Translations under genes and position numbers: made by a program
Source: an uncultured Dorea sp.
Lineage (GTDB): Bacteria; Bacillota_A; Clostridia; Lachnospirales; Lachnospiraceae
Length of the DNA: 56,776 nt
Assembly: GCA_910579015.1 (NCBI GenBank)
Contig: CAJTRO010000002.1
Coordinates: forward strand, 90,520 to 147,295
Direction: 5' to 3'
Shown: positions 26,582-35,135 of the stretch, one piece after another
Position numbering within the stretch: the first letter of the stretch is position 1
How the letters are laid out: each line of letters begins with the position of its first letter
The notes under the pieces: model-generated
Database searches by the model: none
What the model saw: the letters and a program-made list of their open reading frames with translations, nothing else
What the model was told of the DNA's origin: nothing

Positions 26582-27865
26582 ATGAAAATAGTAGGACTGA
26601 TCACAGAATACAACCCGTTTCACAACGGACATCTATATCATATCGAACAGGCAAAAGACATCACCAACGCAGACGCGGTGATCGTTGTCATGAGCGGCAA
26701 TTACGTACAGCGCGGCGCGCCGGCCATCATGCCGAAGCACTTACGGGCGGCAGTTGCCCTTGAAGCCGGCATAGATATAATCCTGGAGCTTCCGGTTTGC
26801 TATGCCGCAGGAAGTGCAGAGTATTTTGCCGCAGGCGCCGTCTCGCTGTTCGAACAGTTAGGCTGTGTGGACGCTATCTGCTTCGGGAGCGAATGCGGTG
26901 ATTACCGGATCTTAGAGAAGCTCGCCCGGATCCTTGCAGACGAACCTGACGAATACCGCACCCTTCTTCAGGATGCATTGAGAAGTGGAATGTCTTATCC
27001 CCGCGCGCGCCAGAAGGCGCTGAGAGATTACACGAAAGACGATTCTCTGGAGATGATACTGGAACAGCCCAACAATATCCTGGGCATCGAATATATCAAG
27101 GCCCTGTACCAGAAGAAGAGCCCGATCCGCTCCTATACGATCAAGCGCATGGTTTCCGCCTATCACGACCAGCATCTTACCGGCGCCTACAGCTCCGCTT
27201 CCGCCATCCGCAAGCTCCTCGACTATGCCAGCCAGTCTATCAGCACGGAGAAGGACGGCATGTTCGACGAACCGGTCATGTCGGAAGTGCTGACACGCTT
27301 AGAGGATCAGGTCCCGCCGTCCTGTATCCGTATGCTAGAAGACACCCACCGCAGCAGATATCCCATCTACGCCAACGACTTTTCCCTGCTGCTTAAGTAC
27401 CGGCTGCTTAGAGAAACCCGCGATTCGCTCACCAGATATGTAGACGTCTCAGAAGATCTGGCCAACCGTATCCTGAACCGTGTCAATGATTTCATCACCT
27501 TTGACCAGTTCTGCGATCTTCTGAAAACCCGGGAAATGACCTATACACGGCTGAGCCGCTGCCTTTTCCATATCCTGCTTGACATTACCAAGGAAGATAT
27601 GGCCGCCTACAGGGAGCACGGATATTGTCAGTATGCGCATGTGCTCGGATTCCGCAAGGATGCCAGACGGCTTCTGACCTATATAAGCGCCCGCTCCAAT
27701 GTCCCGATGATCACGAAGCTTACCCAGACCGACGGACTTTCCCGCACAGGACTTACCATGTTAAGGCAGGATATCTTTGCGTCCAACCTCTACGAAAGCG
27801 TCATCACAGACAAATTCAAGATGCCCTTCATCAACGAATATCAGCATCAGATCTTAAGGCTCTGA
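26582..27865 (+). CDS. tmcAL: tRNA(Met) cytidine acetate ligase TmcAL (YlbM family)
   Basis: A 427-residue nucleotidyltransferase-like enzyme. The N-terminal GLITEYNPFHNGHLYH carries the HxGH-type nucleotide-binding signature, followed by VIVVMSGNYVQRG. In Bacillus subtilis this family makes N4-acetylcytidine at the wobble position of elongator tRNA-Met using acetate and ATP. It is one of three plus-strand genes in the window and has its own promoter. A hairpin shared with degV ends it. Confidence 0.92.
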   Translation: MKIVGLITEYNPFHNGHLYHIEQAKDITNADAVIVVMSGNYVQRGAPAIMPKHLRAAVALEAGIDIILELPVCYAAGSAEYFAAGAVSLFEQLGCVDAICFGSECGDYRILEKLARILADEPDEYRTLLQDALRSGMSYPRARQKALRDYTKDDSLEMILEQPNNILGIEYIKALYQKKSPIRSYTIKRMVSAYHDQHLTGAYSSASAIRKLLDYASQSISTEKDGMFDEPVMSEVLTRLEDQVPPSCIRMLEDTHRSRYPIYANDFSLLLKYRLLRETRDSLTRYVDVSEDLANRILNRVNDFITFDQFCDLLKTREMTYTRLSRCLFHILLDITKEDMAAYREHGYCQYAHVLGFRKDARRLLTYISARSNVPMITKLTQTDGLSRTGLTMLRQDIFASNLYESVITDKFKMPFINEYQHQILRL

Positions 27866-27868
27866 TAA

Positions 27869-27907
27869 GGAATATTAAGCGCCCGGCGCTTAATATTCCG
27901 CTTTTTT
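27869..27907 (+). terminator. Terminator of tmcAL formed by a 31-base palindrome
   Basis: Fifteen-base arms at 27869-27883 and 27885-27899 are perfect complements around a single central base, followed by CTTTTTT on the plus strand. The palindrome also contains the stop codon of the convergent degV gene (27890-27892). No comparable T-run lies on the minus-strand side, so it works best for tmcAL. Confidence 0.85.
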
Positions 27908-28747
27908 GATACATGCAACCGCTCTGGAGCCTGCGCCGATATGGCAGGACACACTGAGAGACAGCTTATCCATATGGATATCATAGCCCGGGAATCTGGC
28001 CTCAATCTCCGCCTTCCACTCCTGTGCCTCTTCCTCAGAACAGGTATAGGCCGCATGGATCAGCATATCCTTCCCTTTGAACCTCTCTGCAAGATCCTTT
28101 CCGGCCGCATCCAGCATCGTCTTCTTTGCGGCCTTCCATCCGCGGACTTTGGCGAAAGAATCCAGCTTCTCTCCCTGGATCTGCAATACCGGCTTCAGAT
28201 TCAGAACCGTACCGATCGCCGCGGCCGCCGGTGTAACACGCCCGCCCTTCTTTAAGTATTTCAGCGTATCTACCGTAATATAGATACTGGCCTCCAGCTT
28301 CTCGCGCATCAGCACATCCTCGATCTGCTGTGCGCTCATGCCCTTCTCTGCCATCCCAAGAGCATCCAGCACAGACTGGCGCTGTGAGATCGAAATCCTC
28401 TGATTGTCGATCACATGAACTCTTCCGTCGTAATCCCTGGAAAGTCCTATCGCAGTCTCACAGGAGCTGCTCAGACCGCTGGACATGGGGATATGAACGA
28501 TCTCATCATATTCCTTTAGCAGTTCATCCCACAGATCGATCACATCGCCCGGCGACGGCTGGGAGGTAGAGATATCCGCATCCTCAGCAAGTCTCTGATA
28601 GAACTCCTCCTGAGACAGGGTGATATCCTCAAAATATAACTCCCCATTGATATAAAACGGCATCGGCAATACCCGGATCCCCAATTCCTTTGCTTCCTTC
28701 TGGGTAATACCACTGTTACTGTCTGTTACAATTGCTGTTCTTCCCAT
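27890..28747 (-). CDS. DegV family fatty-acid-binding protein
   Basis: A 285-residue DegV protein, which binds a fatty acid and, as FakB, presents it to the FakA kinase. Characteristic motifs are IVTDSNSGI near the N-terminus, SSGLSSSCETA in the middle and KKGGRVTPAAAAIG. No fakA gene is nearby. It is the last gene of the polA-coaE-yycJ-degV run, 48 bases after the hydrolase gene. The stop codon lies inside the palindromic terminator of tmcAL. Confidence 0.93.
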   Translation of the reverse strand: MGRTAIVTDSNSGITQKEAKELGIRVLPMPFYINGELYFEDITLSQEEFYQRLAEDADISTSQPSPGDVIDLWDELLKEYDEIVHIPMSSGLSSSCETAIGLSRDYDGRVHVIDNQRISISQRQSVLDALGMAEKGMSAQQIEDVLMREKLEASIYITVDTLKYLKKGGRVTPAAAAIGTVLNLKPVLQIQGEKLDSFAKVRGWKAAKKTMLDAAGKDLAERFKGKDMLIHAAYTCSEEEAQEWKAEIEARFPGYDIHMDKLSLSVSCHIGAGSRAVACIKKAEY

Positions 28748-28795
28748 CCTGACACCTCTTCTGAAAATATTAATTATTGTACCGTTTATAAGCCC

Positions 28796-29593
28796 TTACA
28801 AGGTAACGATCTCTGATACCGTATCCCTGGACGCCACCATCATGGGAATATCCTCTCCCTTATAAGGACTGTCTCCATAGCTGATCTCAAGCTTCACGGT
28901 CTCATATGCAAGCTCTGGATAATTATTCTCTTTGCTCAAATGTCCCAATATCACATACTGCAATTCATTATGCAGAATATCGTTCAACAGTCTGCCGGAC
29001 AGCTCGTTCGACAGATGCCCCTTCTCCCCTAGCACCCTCTGCTTAAGAGGATAGGGATAAGGTCCGACCTCCAGCATATGTATGTCATGGTTGGCTTCCA
29101 GCACAACCGCGTTAAGGTTCCTCAGATGCTCCACCGTATAAGTATCGTATTTGCCAAGATCCGTCGCCACCGCGACCGTCTTGCTCCCGTTGCCGATCCT
29201 GTATCCCGACGGCTGTCTCGCGTCATGGGAGATTGCAAACGGGCAGACCTCCATGCTGCCAAGGATGACCGGCTCGTCGATCCTTACCTCGTTAAGAAGT
29301 CCGTCCGGCATCTTTCCTAACGAACTACAGCACCGGATCCCTTCCAGCGTACCTGCCGTCGCATAGATGGGGATCTTATATTTCCTGCTGAATACGCCAA
29401 GCCCCTGTATATGATCGATATGTTCATGGGTGATCAGGATCCCGTTCAACTGTTCTCCTCCGACACCCAGCGTATGTAACCCCTCCTCCACCCGCTTCTT
29501 GCTGATACCCGTATCTACAAGAAGATGTGTGGTGTCGTCCCCCACGTAGATACAATTGCCGCTGCTCCCGCTGGCAATACTGCATAATCTCAT
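28796..29593 (-). CDS. MBL-fold metallohydrolase, YycJ/WalJ-like
   Basis: A 265-residue metallo-beta-lactamase-fold protein. Metal ligands are seen in THEHIDH (residues ~55-61), in SHDARQPSGYR and in a late GHLSKENN; the N-terminus CSIASGSSGNC is typical of the YycJ/WalJ subgroup, thought to be an exonuclease linked to DNA repair. It lies 26 bases after coaE and in the same orientation as polA. A DNA-related role fits both family and neighbourhood. Confidence 0.88.
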   Translation of the reverse strand: MRLCSIASGSSGNCIYVGDDTTHLLVDTGISKKRVEEGLHTLGVGGEQLNGILITHEHIDHIQGLGVFSRKYKIPIYATAGTLEGIRCCSSLGKMPDGLLNEVRIDEPVILGSMEVCPFAISHDARQPSGYRIGNGSKTVAVATDLGKYDTYTVEHLRNLNAVVLEANHDIHMLEVGPYPYPLKQRVLGEKGHLSNELSGRLLNDILHNELQYVILGHLSKENNYPELAYETVKLEISYGDSPYKGEDIPMMVASRDTVSEIVTL

Positions 29594-29619
29594 AATATCT
29601 TTTTCCTTCCTTGAGACGA

Positions 29620-30210
29620 CTACAGATCTGCGATGATCTCATCCAGCTGCATCTTCGTCTCTTCGAAAATATTACTGTTATCTATCACCCTGTCACAGTG
29701 CTTCATGAATTCCTCCTTGGGAAGCTGTGCCGCGATGATCTCGTCCACCTTCCTCGGATCATAGCCTCTCGTATACACCAGACGCTTCTTGCGGGTTGCG
29801 GCATCCACATGGACGTACCACACCTCATCGCACATCTTATCGTAATTCGTCTCGATCAAAAGTGCCGACTCTATGATAAACAGGTTCGTATTCTTCTTCT
29901 TCTCCTTTGCGGCCAGCTTCTCGACTTCCTCCTGCACGGCCGGATGGACGATGGCATTCAGCCTGGCAAGCCTGTCATTATCAGCGAACACAATACTTGC
30001 CAGCTTCTCTCTGTCAAGCTCGCCCTTCTCGTCCAGTATCTCCGTCCCAAAACATGCCACAATGTCGTCAAAGCACCTGTTTCCCTTCTTCTGAAGCTTC
30101 TTACCTATCTTATCTGTCTGGCAGATCGTCGCGCCGTACCGATTATTCAAATACTCCAGTATCTGTGTCTTTCCCGCTCCGACTCCGCCAGTAATCCCAA
30201 TAATCTTCAT
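29620..30210 (-). CDS. coaE: Dephospho-CoA kinase
   Basis: A 196-residue kinase for the last step of CoA synthesis. The P-loop GGVGAGKT is at residues 8-15, and the CoA-binding HPAVQEE and lid region with RKKRLVYTRG follow. Thirteen bases separate it from polA; polA-coaE is a common pairing in Firmicutes. Confidence 0.96.
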   Translation of the reverse strand: MKIIGITGGVGAGKTQILEYLNNRYGATICQTDKIGKKLQKKGNRCFDDIVACFGTEILDEKGELDREKLASIVFADNDRLARLNAIVHPAVQEEVEKLAAKEKKKNTNLFIIESALLIETNYDKMCDEVWYVHVDAATRKKRLVYTRGYDPRKVDEIIAAQLPKEEFMKHCDRVIDNSNIFEETKMQLDEIIADL

Positions 30211-30222
30211 GTTCTTACACCT

Positions 30223-32838
30223 CTACTTTGCTTCGTACCAGTTATCTCCTGTATGCATATCCACTTCCAAAGGAACATCCAGTGAAGCGGCGTTCTCCAT
30301 CTCCTCTTTGAGGATCGTCTTCACCTCGTCAAGCTCCGATCTGTGGGCTTCGATCAACAGTTCATCGTGTACCTGGAGAACCAGGCGCGACTTCATCTGC
30401 TTCTCCTTAAGCCGCCGGTTCACACCCGTCATCGCGATCTTGATGATATCGGCCGCCGTCCCCTGGATCGGCGCGTTCATCGCCACCCGCTCTCCAAAAG
30501 ACCGCTGCATGAAATTACCGGATGAAAGCTCCGGTACCGGCCGCCGTCTGTTGAACAGAGTGACTACGTATCCCATCTCCTTCGCATGTTTCACCGTATC
30601 GTCAAGGAAGCTCTTGATCCCCGGATACGTGTGGAAATAATCCTCTATATACTGGGCGGCTTCCTTCTTGGTAATACTCAGATCCTGGCTAAGCCCGAAC
30701 GAACTGATCCCGTATACGATCCCGAAATTCACCGCTTTGGCGTTGCGCCGCTGCTGCTCGGTCACTTCCTCAAAGGGCACATGAAATACCTGGGACGCCG
30801 TGATCCTGTGGATATCCTCTGCTTCCCTGTATGCCTCGATCAGATGACTGTCACCGGAACAGTGCGCCAGCACCCTGAGCTCGATCTGCGAATAATCCGC
30901 ATCCACGAACACATACCCTTCCTCTGGGACAAACACCTTCCGTATCAGCCTTCCAAGCTCCATACGGATCGGTATATTCTGGAGATTCGGCTCCGTACTG
31001 CTGAGCCTTCCGGTCGCCGTGATCGTCTGGTTGAACTTACTGCGGATCCTTCCGTCCCCGCAGATATAATTGGCAAGACCGTCGGCATAGGTCGACTTTA
31101 GCTTGGAATACTGCCTGTACTCCAGTATCTTCGACACAACCGGATGATCCGGCGCCAGCTTCTCCAATACATCGGCGGCAGTAGAATACCCGGTCTTCGT
31201 CTTCTTACCGCCGGGAAGTTTCATATTCTCAAATAACACGACGCCAAGCTGCTTGGGCGAATTAATATTGAAAGTCTCGCCCGCATCTGCGTAGATCTCC
31301 TTCTCCAGTTCTACAATCTTGCCCCCCAGCTGGTCTCCATAATACTTTAAAGCCTCCGCTTCGATCCTGACACCGTTCTGCTCCATATCATACAGTGTGA
31401 ATACCAGCGGCATCTCAATCTCGGTAAACAGCCTGTCCATCCGGCATTCCTTAAGCTTCTCCCACAGGATGGAAGACGCGGCATATGCCGTATATGCCTC
31501 ATAACAGACCTTAATGTACTGTTCTGCCTTATCTTCTATGATAATATTCAGCTGCTCTCTGGCAACATCCTCATAAGTGTAGTTATTCTTAAGCGGATTC
31601 AGAAGATAGGCGGCGACCGTCGCATCGAAGCAATTCTTCGGACATTCAAGCCTGATATCAGACAGCGCCTGCTTGATGTCAAACATCACGAAGCGTTCTG
31701 CACTTCGCGCCGTATCCTCCAGATTCTTAAGGAGCCATTCTGCCGTGATCCCATTTCCTGTGCGGATACAATAGATATCCTCCTTCGAAAAACACAGGCC
31801 GATCCCGCCGAACTCTGCCTGGCCTTTAAAAAGCGGAAGAACGTTCTCTGTATTACGGAAGATACAGGCTCCCGCGCATCCGGCATTTTCTGCCTTCTTG
31901 AACACAGCCTCCGCCGTGCGTTCATCCGTGATCTCCTTGAATGCAGCCTCCGCCTGGTTTGCAGGAACAGCCACGTCAAACCTTGAGAGAAGATTCTTAA
32001 ACTGGAGCTTCTTAAAATATGCGTATGCCTCCTCGGTGTAGATATTGCCAAGCTCTGCCTCCGAAAGCTCATACGGGAAATCCGCCGTCACATTGATCGT
32101 TGCAAGCTCCTTGCTCATGACGGCCATATCCCAGTGCTCCTTAAGCGCCTTCGACGCCCTTGGAGGCTTCACCTCGTCCACATGCGCGTATGCCTCTTCG
32201 ATCGAATGGTATTCGACAATGATCTTCGTCGCGGTCTTCTCTCCGATGCTGGGCACTCCGGGAATGTTATCAGACGCATCTCCCATCAACGCTTTCAGAT
32301 CGATAAACTCCTTTGGCGTCACCTGATACCGTTCCCTGACATCCTTCGCGTAATAATCCTCCACCTCGGTCCTGCCCTGCTTCGTCTTCGGGATCCGGAT
32401 CTTCACATGCTCTGTCGCAAGCTGGAGAAGATCCCTGTCTCCCGATATGACGGAAACCTCCATGCCCTGCTCCTCACATCTTCTGGAGAGCGTGCCAAGA
32501 AGATCGTCCGCCTCAAGCCCGGCCTGCTCTACGGTACGGATCCCCATGGCATGAAGGACCTCCTTGATGACCGGAACCTGCTGGCGCAGTTCGTCCGCCA
32601 TGGGCTTTCTGGTCCCCTTATACCCGGCATACATCTCATGCCGGAAGGTAGGCGCGTGAACATCAAAAGCTACCGTCAGATATTCCGGCTTCTCCTCCTC
32701 AAGTATCCGAAACATGATCGTCAGAAATCCATAGACCGCATTCGTGTGAAGTCCTTCTGCATTGGTCAGGTCCGGAAGTCCGTAAAACGCACGATTCAGG
32801 ATACTGTGCCCGTCTATTAATACAATCTTACTACCCAT
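30223..32838 (-). CDS. polA: DNA polymerase I
   Basis: An 871-residue family A polymerase. The N-terminal 5'-3' exonuclease domain (1-290) shows LIDGHSILNRAFYG and DASDNIPGV; a degenerate 3'-5' exonuclease-like domain (about 305-465) lacks a clear set of catalytic acidic residues; the polymerase domain holds motif A (VDADYSQIELRV), motif B (KAVNFGIVYG) and motif C (QVHDELL). ATG at 32838 follows GGTGGAG; a GTG four codons earlier lies within that site. It is followed by coaE. Confidence 0.97.
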   Translation of the reverse strand: MGSKIVLIDGHSILNRAFYGLPDLTNAEGLHTNAVYGFLTIMFRILEEEKPEYLTVAFDVHAPTFRHEMYAGYKGTRKPMADELRQQVPVIKEVLHAMGIRTVEQAGLEADDLLGTLSRRCEEQGMEVSVISGDRDLLQLATEHVKIRIPKTKQGRTEVEDYYAKDVRERYQVTPKEFIDLKALMGDASDNIPGVPSIGEKTATKIIVEYHSIEEAYAHVDEVKPPRASKALKEHWDMAVMSKELATINVTADFPYELSEAELGNIYTEEAYAYFKKLQFKNLLSRFDVAVPANQAEAAFKEITDERTAEAVFKKAENAGCAGACIFRNTENVLPLFKGQAEFGGIGLCFSKEDIYCIRTGNGITAEWLLKNLEDTARSAERFVMFDIKQALSDIRLECPKNCFDATVAAYLLNPLKNNYTYEDVAREQLNIIIEDKAEQYIKVCYEAYTAYAASSILWEKLKECRMDRLFTEIEMPLVFTLYDMEQNGVRIEAEALKYYGDQLGGKIVELEKEIYADAGETFNINSPKQLGVVLFENMKLPGGKKTKTGYSTAADVLEKLAPDHPVVSKILEYRQYSKLKSTYADGLANYICGDGRIRSKFNQTITATGRLSSTEPNLQNIPIRMELGRLIRKVFVPEEGYVFVDADYSQIELRVLAHCSGDSHLIEAYREAEDIHRITASQVFHVPFEEVTEQQRRNAKAVNFGIVYGISSFGLSQDLSITKKEAAQYIEDYFHTYPGIKSFLDDTVKHAKEMGYVVTLFNRRRPVPELSSGNFMQRSFGERVAMNAPIQGTAADIIKIAMTGVNRRLKEKQMKSRLVLQVHDELLIEAHRSELDEVKTILKEEMENAASLDVPLEVDMHTGDNWYEAK

Positions 32839-32870
32839 ATCTGTCTCCACCTATCAATAAAATCAGACGC

Positions 32871-33977
32871 TTATTCAGCTATCTCCTTGAGCCTCTCGAT
32901 GATCGGAAGATGCTGTGTGCACTGCTTCTCGCATTTGCCGCAGGCAATACATTCCTTCGCAAGCTCACCCGCGATCCCCCAGTGATTGTCAAGCCGGTCT
33001 TTGATGGCTTCCTTCTTCCCTGTCAGGATCATCTGGTTATATGCATCCATATACTGCGGAATCGGAAGCTCCTTCGGACATCCCTTGCAGTAAGAACAGC
33101 CTGTACACAGATTATTCAGCGCCACGCCCTTCCCTTCATATGCCTTAAGCATCTCTGCCGCAGGGTATTCCTTCAGATCCTCCACCGCCTTTACCGCATC
33201 GTCAACATGCTTCTTCGTGGTGCATCCGGCCAGAGTAACGGTGATCTCCCTGTGGGAAGCCACGAATCTGAGCGCCGCCTGCGCAACCGTCAGATCTGTC
33301 CCCTCGGCAAGGTAAGAAAAGCTCTCCTGATTCTCCGGGATCATCCCGCCGCCCAGCGGATTCATGGCCGCAACTCCCATGCCGCTTCTGTAGGCCGCAT
33401 CAATTCCGCTCTGACGGAACCGGTGATTGAGCGCATTGTATCCGATCAGCATCCCCTTAAACTTACCGGATGACACGACCGTCTCGATCCCGTTCCCCTG
33501 CATATGAGAAGAAAAGACGATGTTGCGGATCAGCCCTTCCTTCCTGGCATCTTCAAAAAATCCATATATCGCTTCCATATGCTGTTCCCAGGATTCAATA
33601 CTTAACATACACCACATATGATAAAAATCTATATAATCCGTCCGCAGTCTGTCAAGAGACATGCACAGACGTCTGCGGAAATCCTCCTTGGTTGGATGAT
33701 CCCCTGCATCTATTGTTCCCAGATTTGTCTTGGAAGTTACATAGACTTCGCTTCTTTTTACCTGTGACAACGCGATGCCTGTCACGATCTCACTCTTATC
33801 GTCACAATAAAACGGCGCCGTATCCCAGTAGTTGATTCCTTTCTCGAATGCATAGAGCGGGATCTCCGCGCATTTCTCCAGTCTGCCTGCCTTGATGTCT
33901 TCGTCGTCATACCGCATCGTCCCAAGACCGACTGCCGACACCATCATATCCGTATTCCCATATCGCTTATAGTACAT
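32871..33977 (-). CDS. Aldo/keto reductase with C-terminal 4Fe-4S ferredoxin-like domain
   Basis: A 368-residue oxidoreductase. The first ~270 residues are an aldo/keto reductase barrel with the catalytic NYWDTAPFYCDD (Asp and Tyr) and later Lys and His (KTNLG, FYHMWC). The C-terminal ~100 residues carry CTGCSYCKGCP and CIACGKCEKQC, enough cysteines for two 4Fe-4S clusters. This domain mix is common in anaerobes and the substrate is unknown. AGGAGG precedes the ATG. It lies 32 bases upstream of polA without a visible terminator, so the two may share a transcript. Confidence 0.9.
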   Translation of the reverse strand: MYYKRYGNTDMMVSAVGLGTMRYDDEDIKAGRLEKCAEIPLYAFEKGINYWDTAPFYCDDKSEIVTGIALSQVKRSEVYVTSKTNLGTIDAGDHPTKEDFRRRLCMSLDRLRTDYIDFYHMWCMLSIESWEQHMEAIYGFFEDARKEGLIRNIVFSSHMQGNGIETVVSSGKFKGMLIGYNALNHRFRQSGIDAAYRSGMGVAAMNPLGGGMIPENQESFSYLAEGTDLTVAQAALRFVASHREITVTLAGCTTKKHVDDAVKAVEDLKEYPAAEMLKAYEGKGVALNNLCTGCSYCKGCPKELPIPQYMDAYNQMILTGKKEAIKDRLDNHWGIAGELAKECIACGKCEKQCTQHLPIIERLKEIAE

Positions 33978-34077
33978 AGAATATCCTCCTGATTATTTTC
34001 ATTTTGATTGATCATGTGCGTTTTTCTATTATAACACAGATATATCCCAAAGTCCCGTGATTTTTTCATACACAAAA

Positions 34078-34117
34078 CGGCGCGAAACACGAACCATTGC
34101 GGTTCGATTTCGCGCCG
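34078..34117 (-). terminator. Terminator after tRNA-Leu
   Basis: On the minus strand CGGCGCGAAA (34108-34117) pairs with TTTCGCGCCG (34078-34087); an inner CGAACC/GGTTCG pairing extends the stem. TTTTGTGT follows. It begins five bases after the tRNA's discriminator base. Confidence 0.88.
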
Positions 34118-34122
34118 TAAGA

Positions 34123-34205
34123 TGCGGATGGTGGGACTTGAACCCACACGAGGTCGCCCCCGCAAGATTTTGAGTCTTGTGCGTCTGCCATTCCGCCACA
34201 TCCGC
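34123..34205 (-). tRNA. tRNA-Leu (anticodon CAA)
   Basis: Read on the minus strand: acceptor arms GCGGATG/CATCCGC, anticodon stem CAAGA/TCTTG with loop CTCAAAA giving anticodon CAA (decoding UUG), a long class II variable arm and a T arm TGGG-TTCAAGT-CCCA. The discriminator is A at 34123, and CCA is not encoded. It has a consensus promoter upstream and its own terminator. Confidence 0.95.
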
Positions 34206-34236
34206 CTGTGTCAGACACTTCCTGACAACAAATCAT

Positions 34237-34265
34237 ATTATAACTGCTAATCCTTTTACTGTCAA
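34237..34265 (-). promoter_or_regulatory. Full-consensus promoter of tRNA-Leu
   Basis: On the minus strand TTGACA (34260-34265), a 17-base spacer and TATAAT (34237-34242) form a perfect sigma-A promoter 31 bases before the tRNA 5' end, as expected for a stable RNA gene. Confidence 0.88.
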
Positions 34266-34343
34266 TCCTTTTATTTGAAATTTTCGGTTTTTCACTTTTT
34301 CACTTTTTCATTCCTGCCTTCCTGCCTGTTCCCGGCAGACAGC

Positions 34344-34387
34344 ACAAAACAGGACCACCGTAAGAATTCCATCTCCCGGCAGTCCTG
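34344..34387 (-). terminator. Terminator after the lipoprotein gene
   Basis: On the minus strand CAGGAC (34382-34387) pairs with GTCCTG (34350-34355), with an additional GCCG/CGGT inner pairing, followed by TTTTGTG. It lies 18 bases after the stop codon. Confidence 0.7.
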
Positions 34388-34405
34388 TCTAACACGCTGT
34401 CCTTA

Positions 34406-35050
34406 TTATTTCAAATTATCTGATGGGAATAACGCATCATCCAACGCTGTCATATCTGACTGATCAATGTAATATACACCGTTAGAATCCGGCTTCACGG
34501 TAATCGTAACTGTCGTAGGCTCGCCGTAAGACGGTGCGGCCATCTTCTGCATCATCACATCATACATCTTCTGGAATACCATCTCATTGATCGCATTCTG
34601 GTCTGGAGTCTCTGTCAAAGATTCCATCTCCTTTGTAACCGCATCCTTTACTTCTTCCTGAAGTCCTTCAAAAGCTGTAAACGGCTCAACCGTCACATCA
34701 ACTGTGTAAGCCTTGTCCCCTGATTCCTTTGCCTCGCCAACCTCATACTTGGCCTGCTTGATCATGTCCAAAAATAATTGTCTGTAGTTCGCGGTCAGTT
34801 CCTCAGACAGTCCGAGTCCTGAAAAACCTGCCTCCTGCATCGTCGCGTCAATATTGCCTTCATACAGCTTCTTGGCTTCTTCCTCGGTAGACTTCGTCCA
34901 TTCTATGTACTTGTCGAACTCTCCCTTATAACTGGCGTCCATAATAGACTTTGCATAAGACTGCGCATCTTCTGCGCTCATGCCCTTACACCCGCACAGC
35001 AATGCCATCACCGCGATCAGTAACACTGCCAGCAATCCTCTTTTCTTCAT
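34406..35050 (-). CDS. Lipoprotein of unknown function (DUF5105-like)
   Basis: A 214-residue secreted lipoprotein. Residues 1-20 are a signal peptide (KKRG, then a hydrophobic stretch) ending in the lipobox LCGC, with the lipidated Cys21. The mature part is rich in charged residues and looks like two copies of a small alpha/beta unit found in many Lachnospiraceae lipoproteins; the link to a numbered family is tentative. It has its own terminator and stands between tRNA-Leu and lysA, with no clear functional partner. Confidence 0.75.
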   Translation of the reverse strand: MKKRGLLAVLLIAVMALLCGCKGMSAEDAQSYAKSIMDASYKGEFDKYIEWTKSTEEEAKKLYEGNIDATMQEAGFSGLGLSEELTANYRQLFLDMIKQAKYEVGEAKESGDKAYTVDVTVEPFTAFEGLQEEVKDAVTKEMESLTETPDQNAINEMVFQKMYDVMMQKMAAPSYGEPTTVTITVKPDSNGVYYIDQSDMTALDDALFPSDNLK

Positions 35051-35135
35051 GATTCTTCCTCCTTCACAAAATAAGGTTTTACCCGAAGAATATTTTACTC
35101 CTATAATCTGTTAAAATCAACACTTGACATAGATT

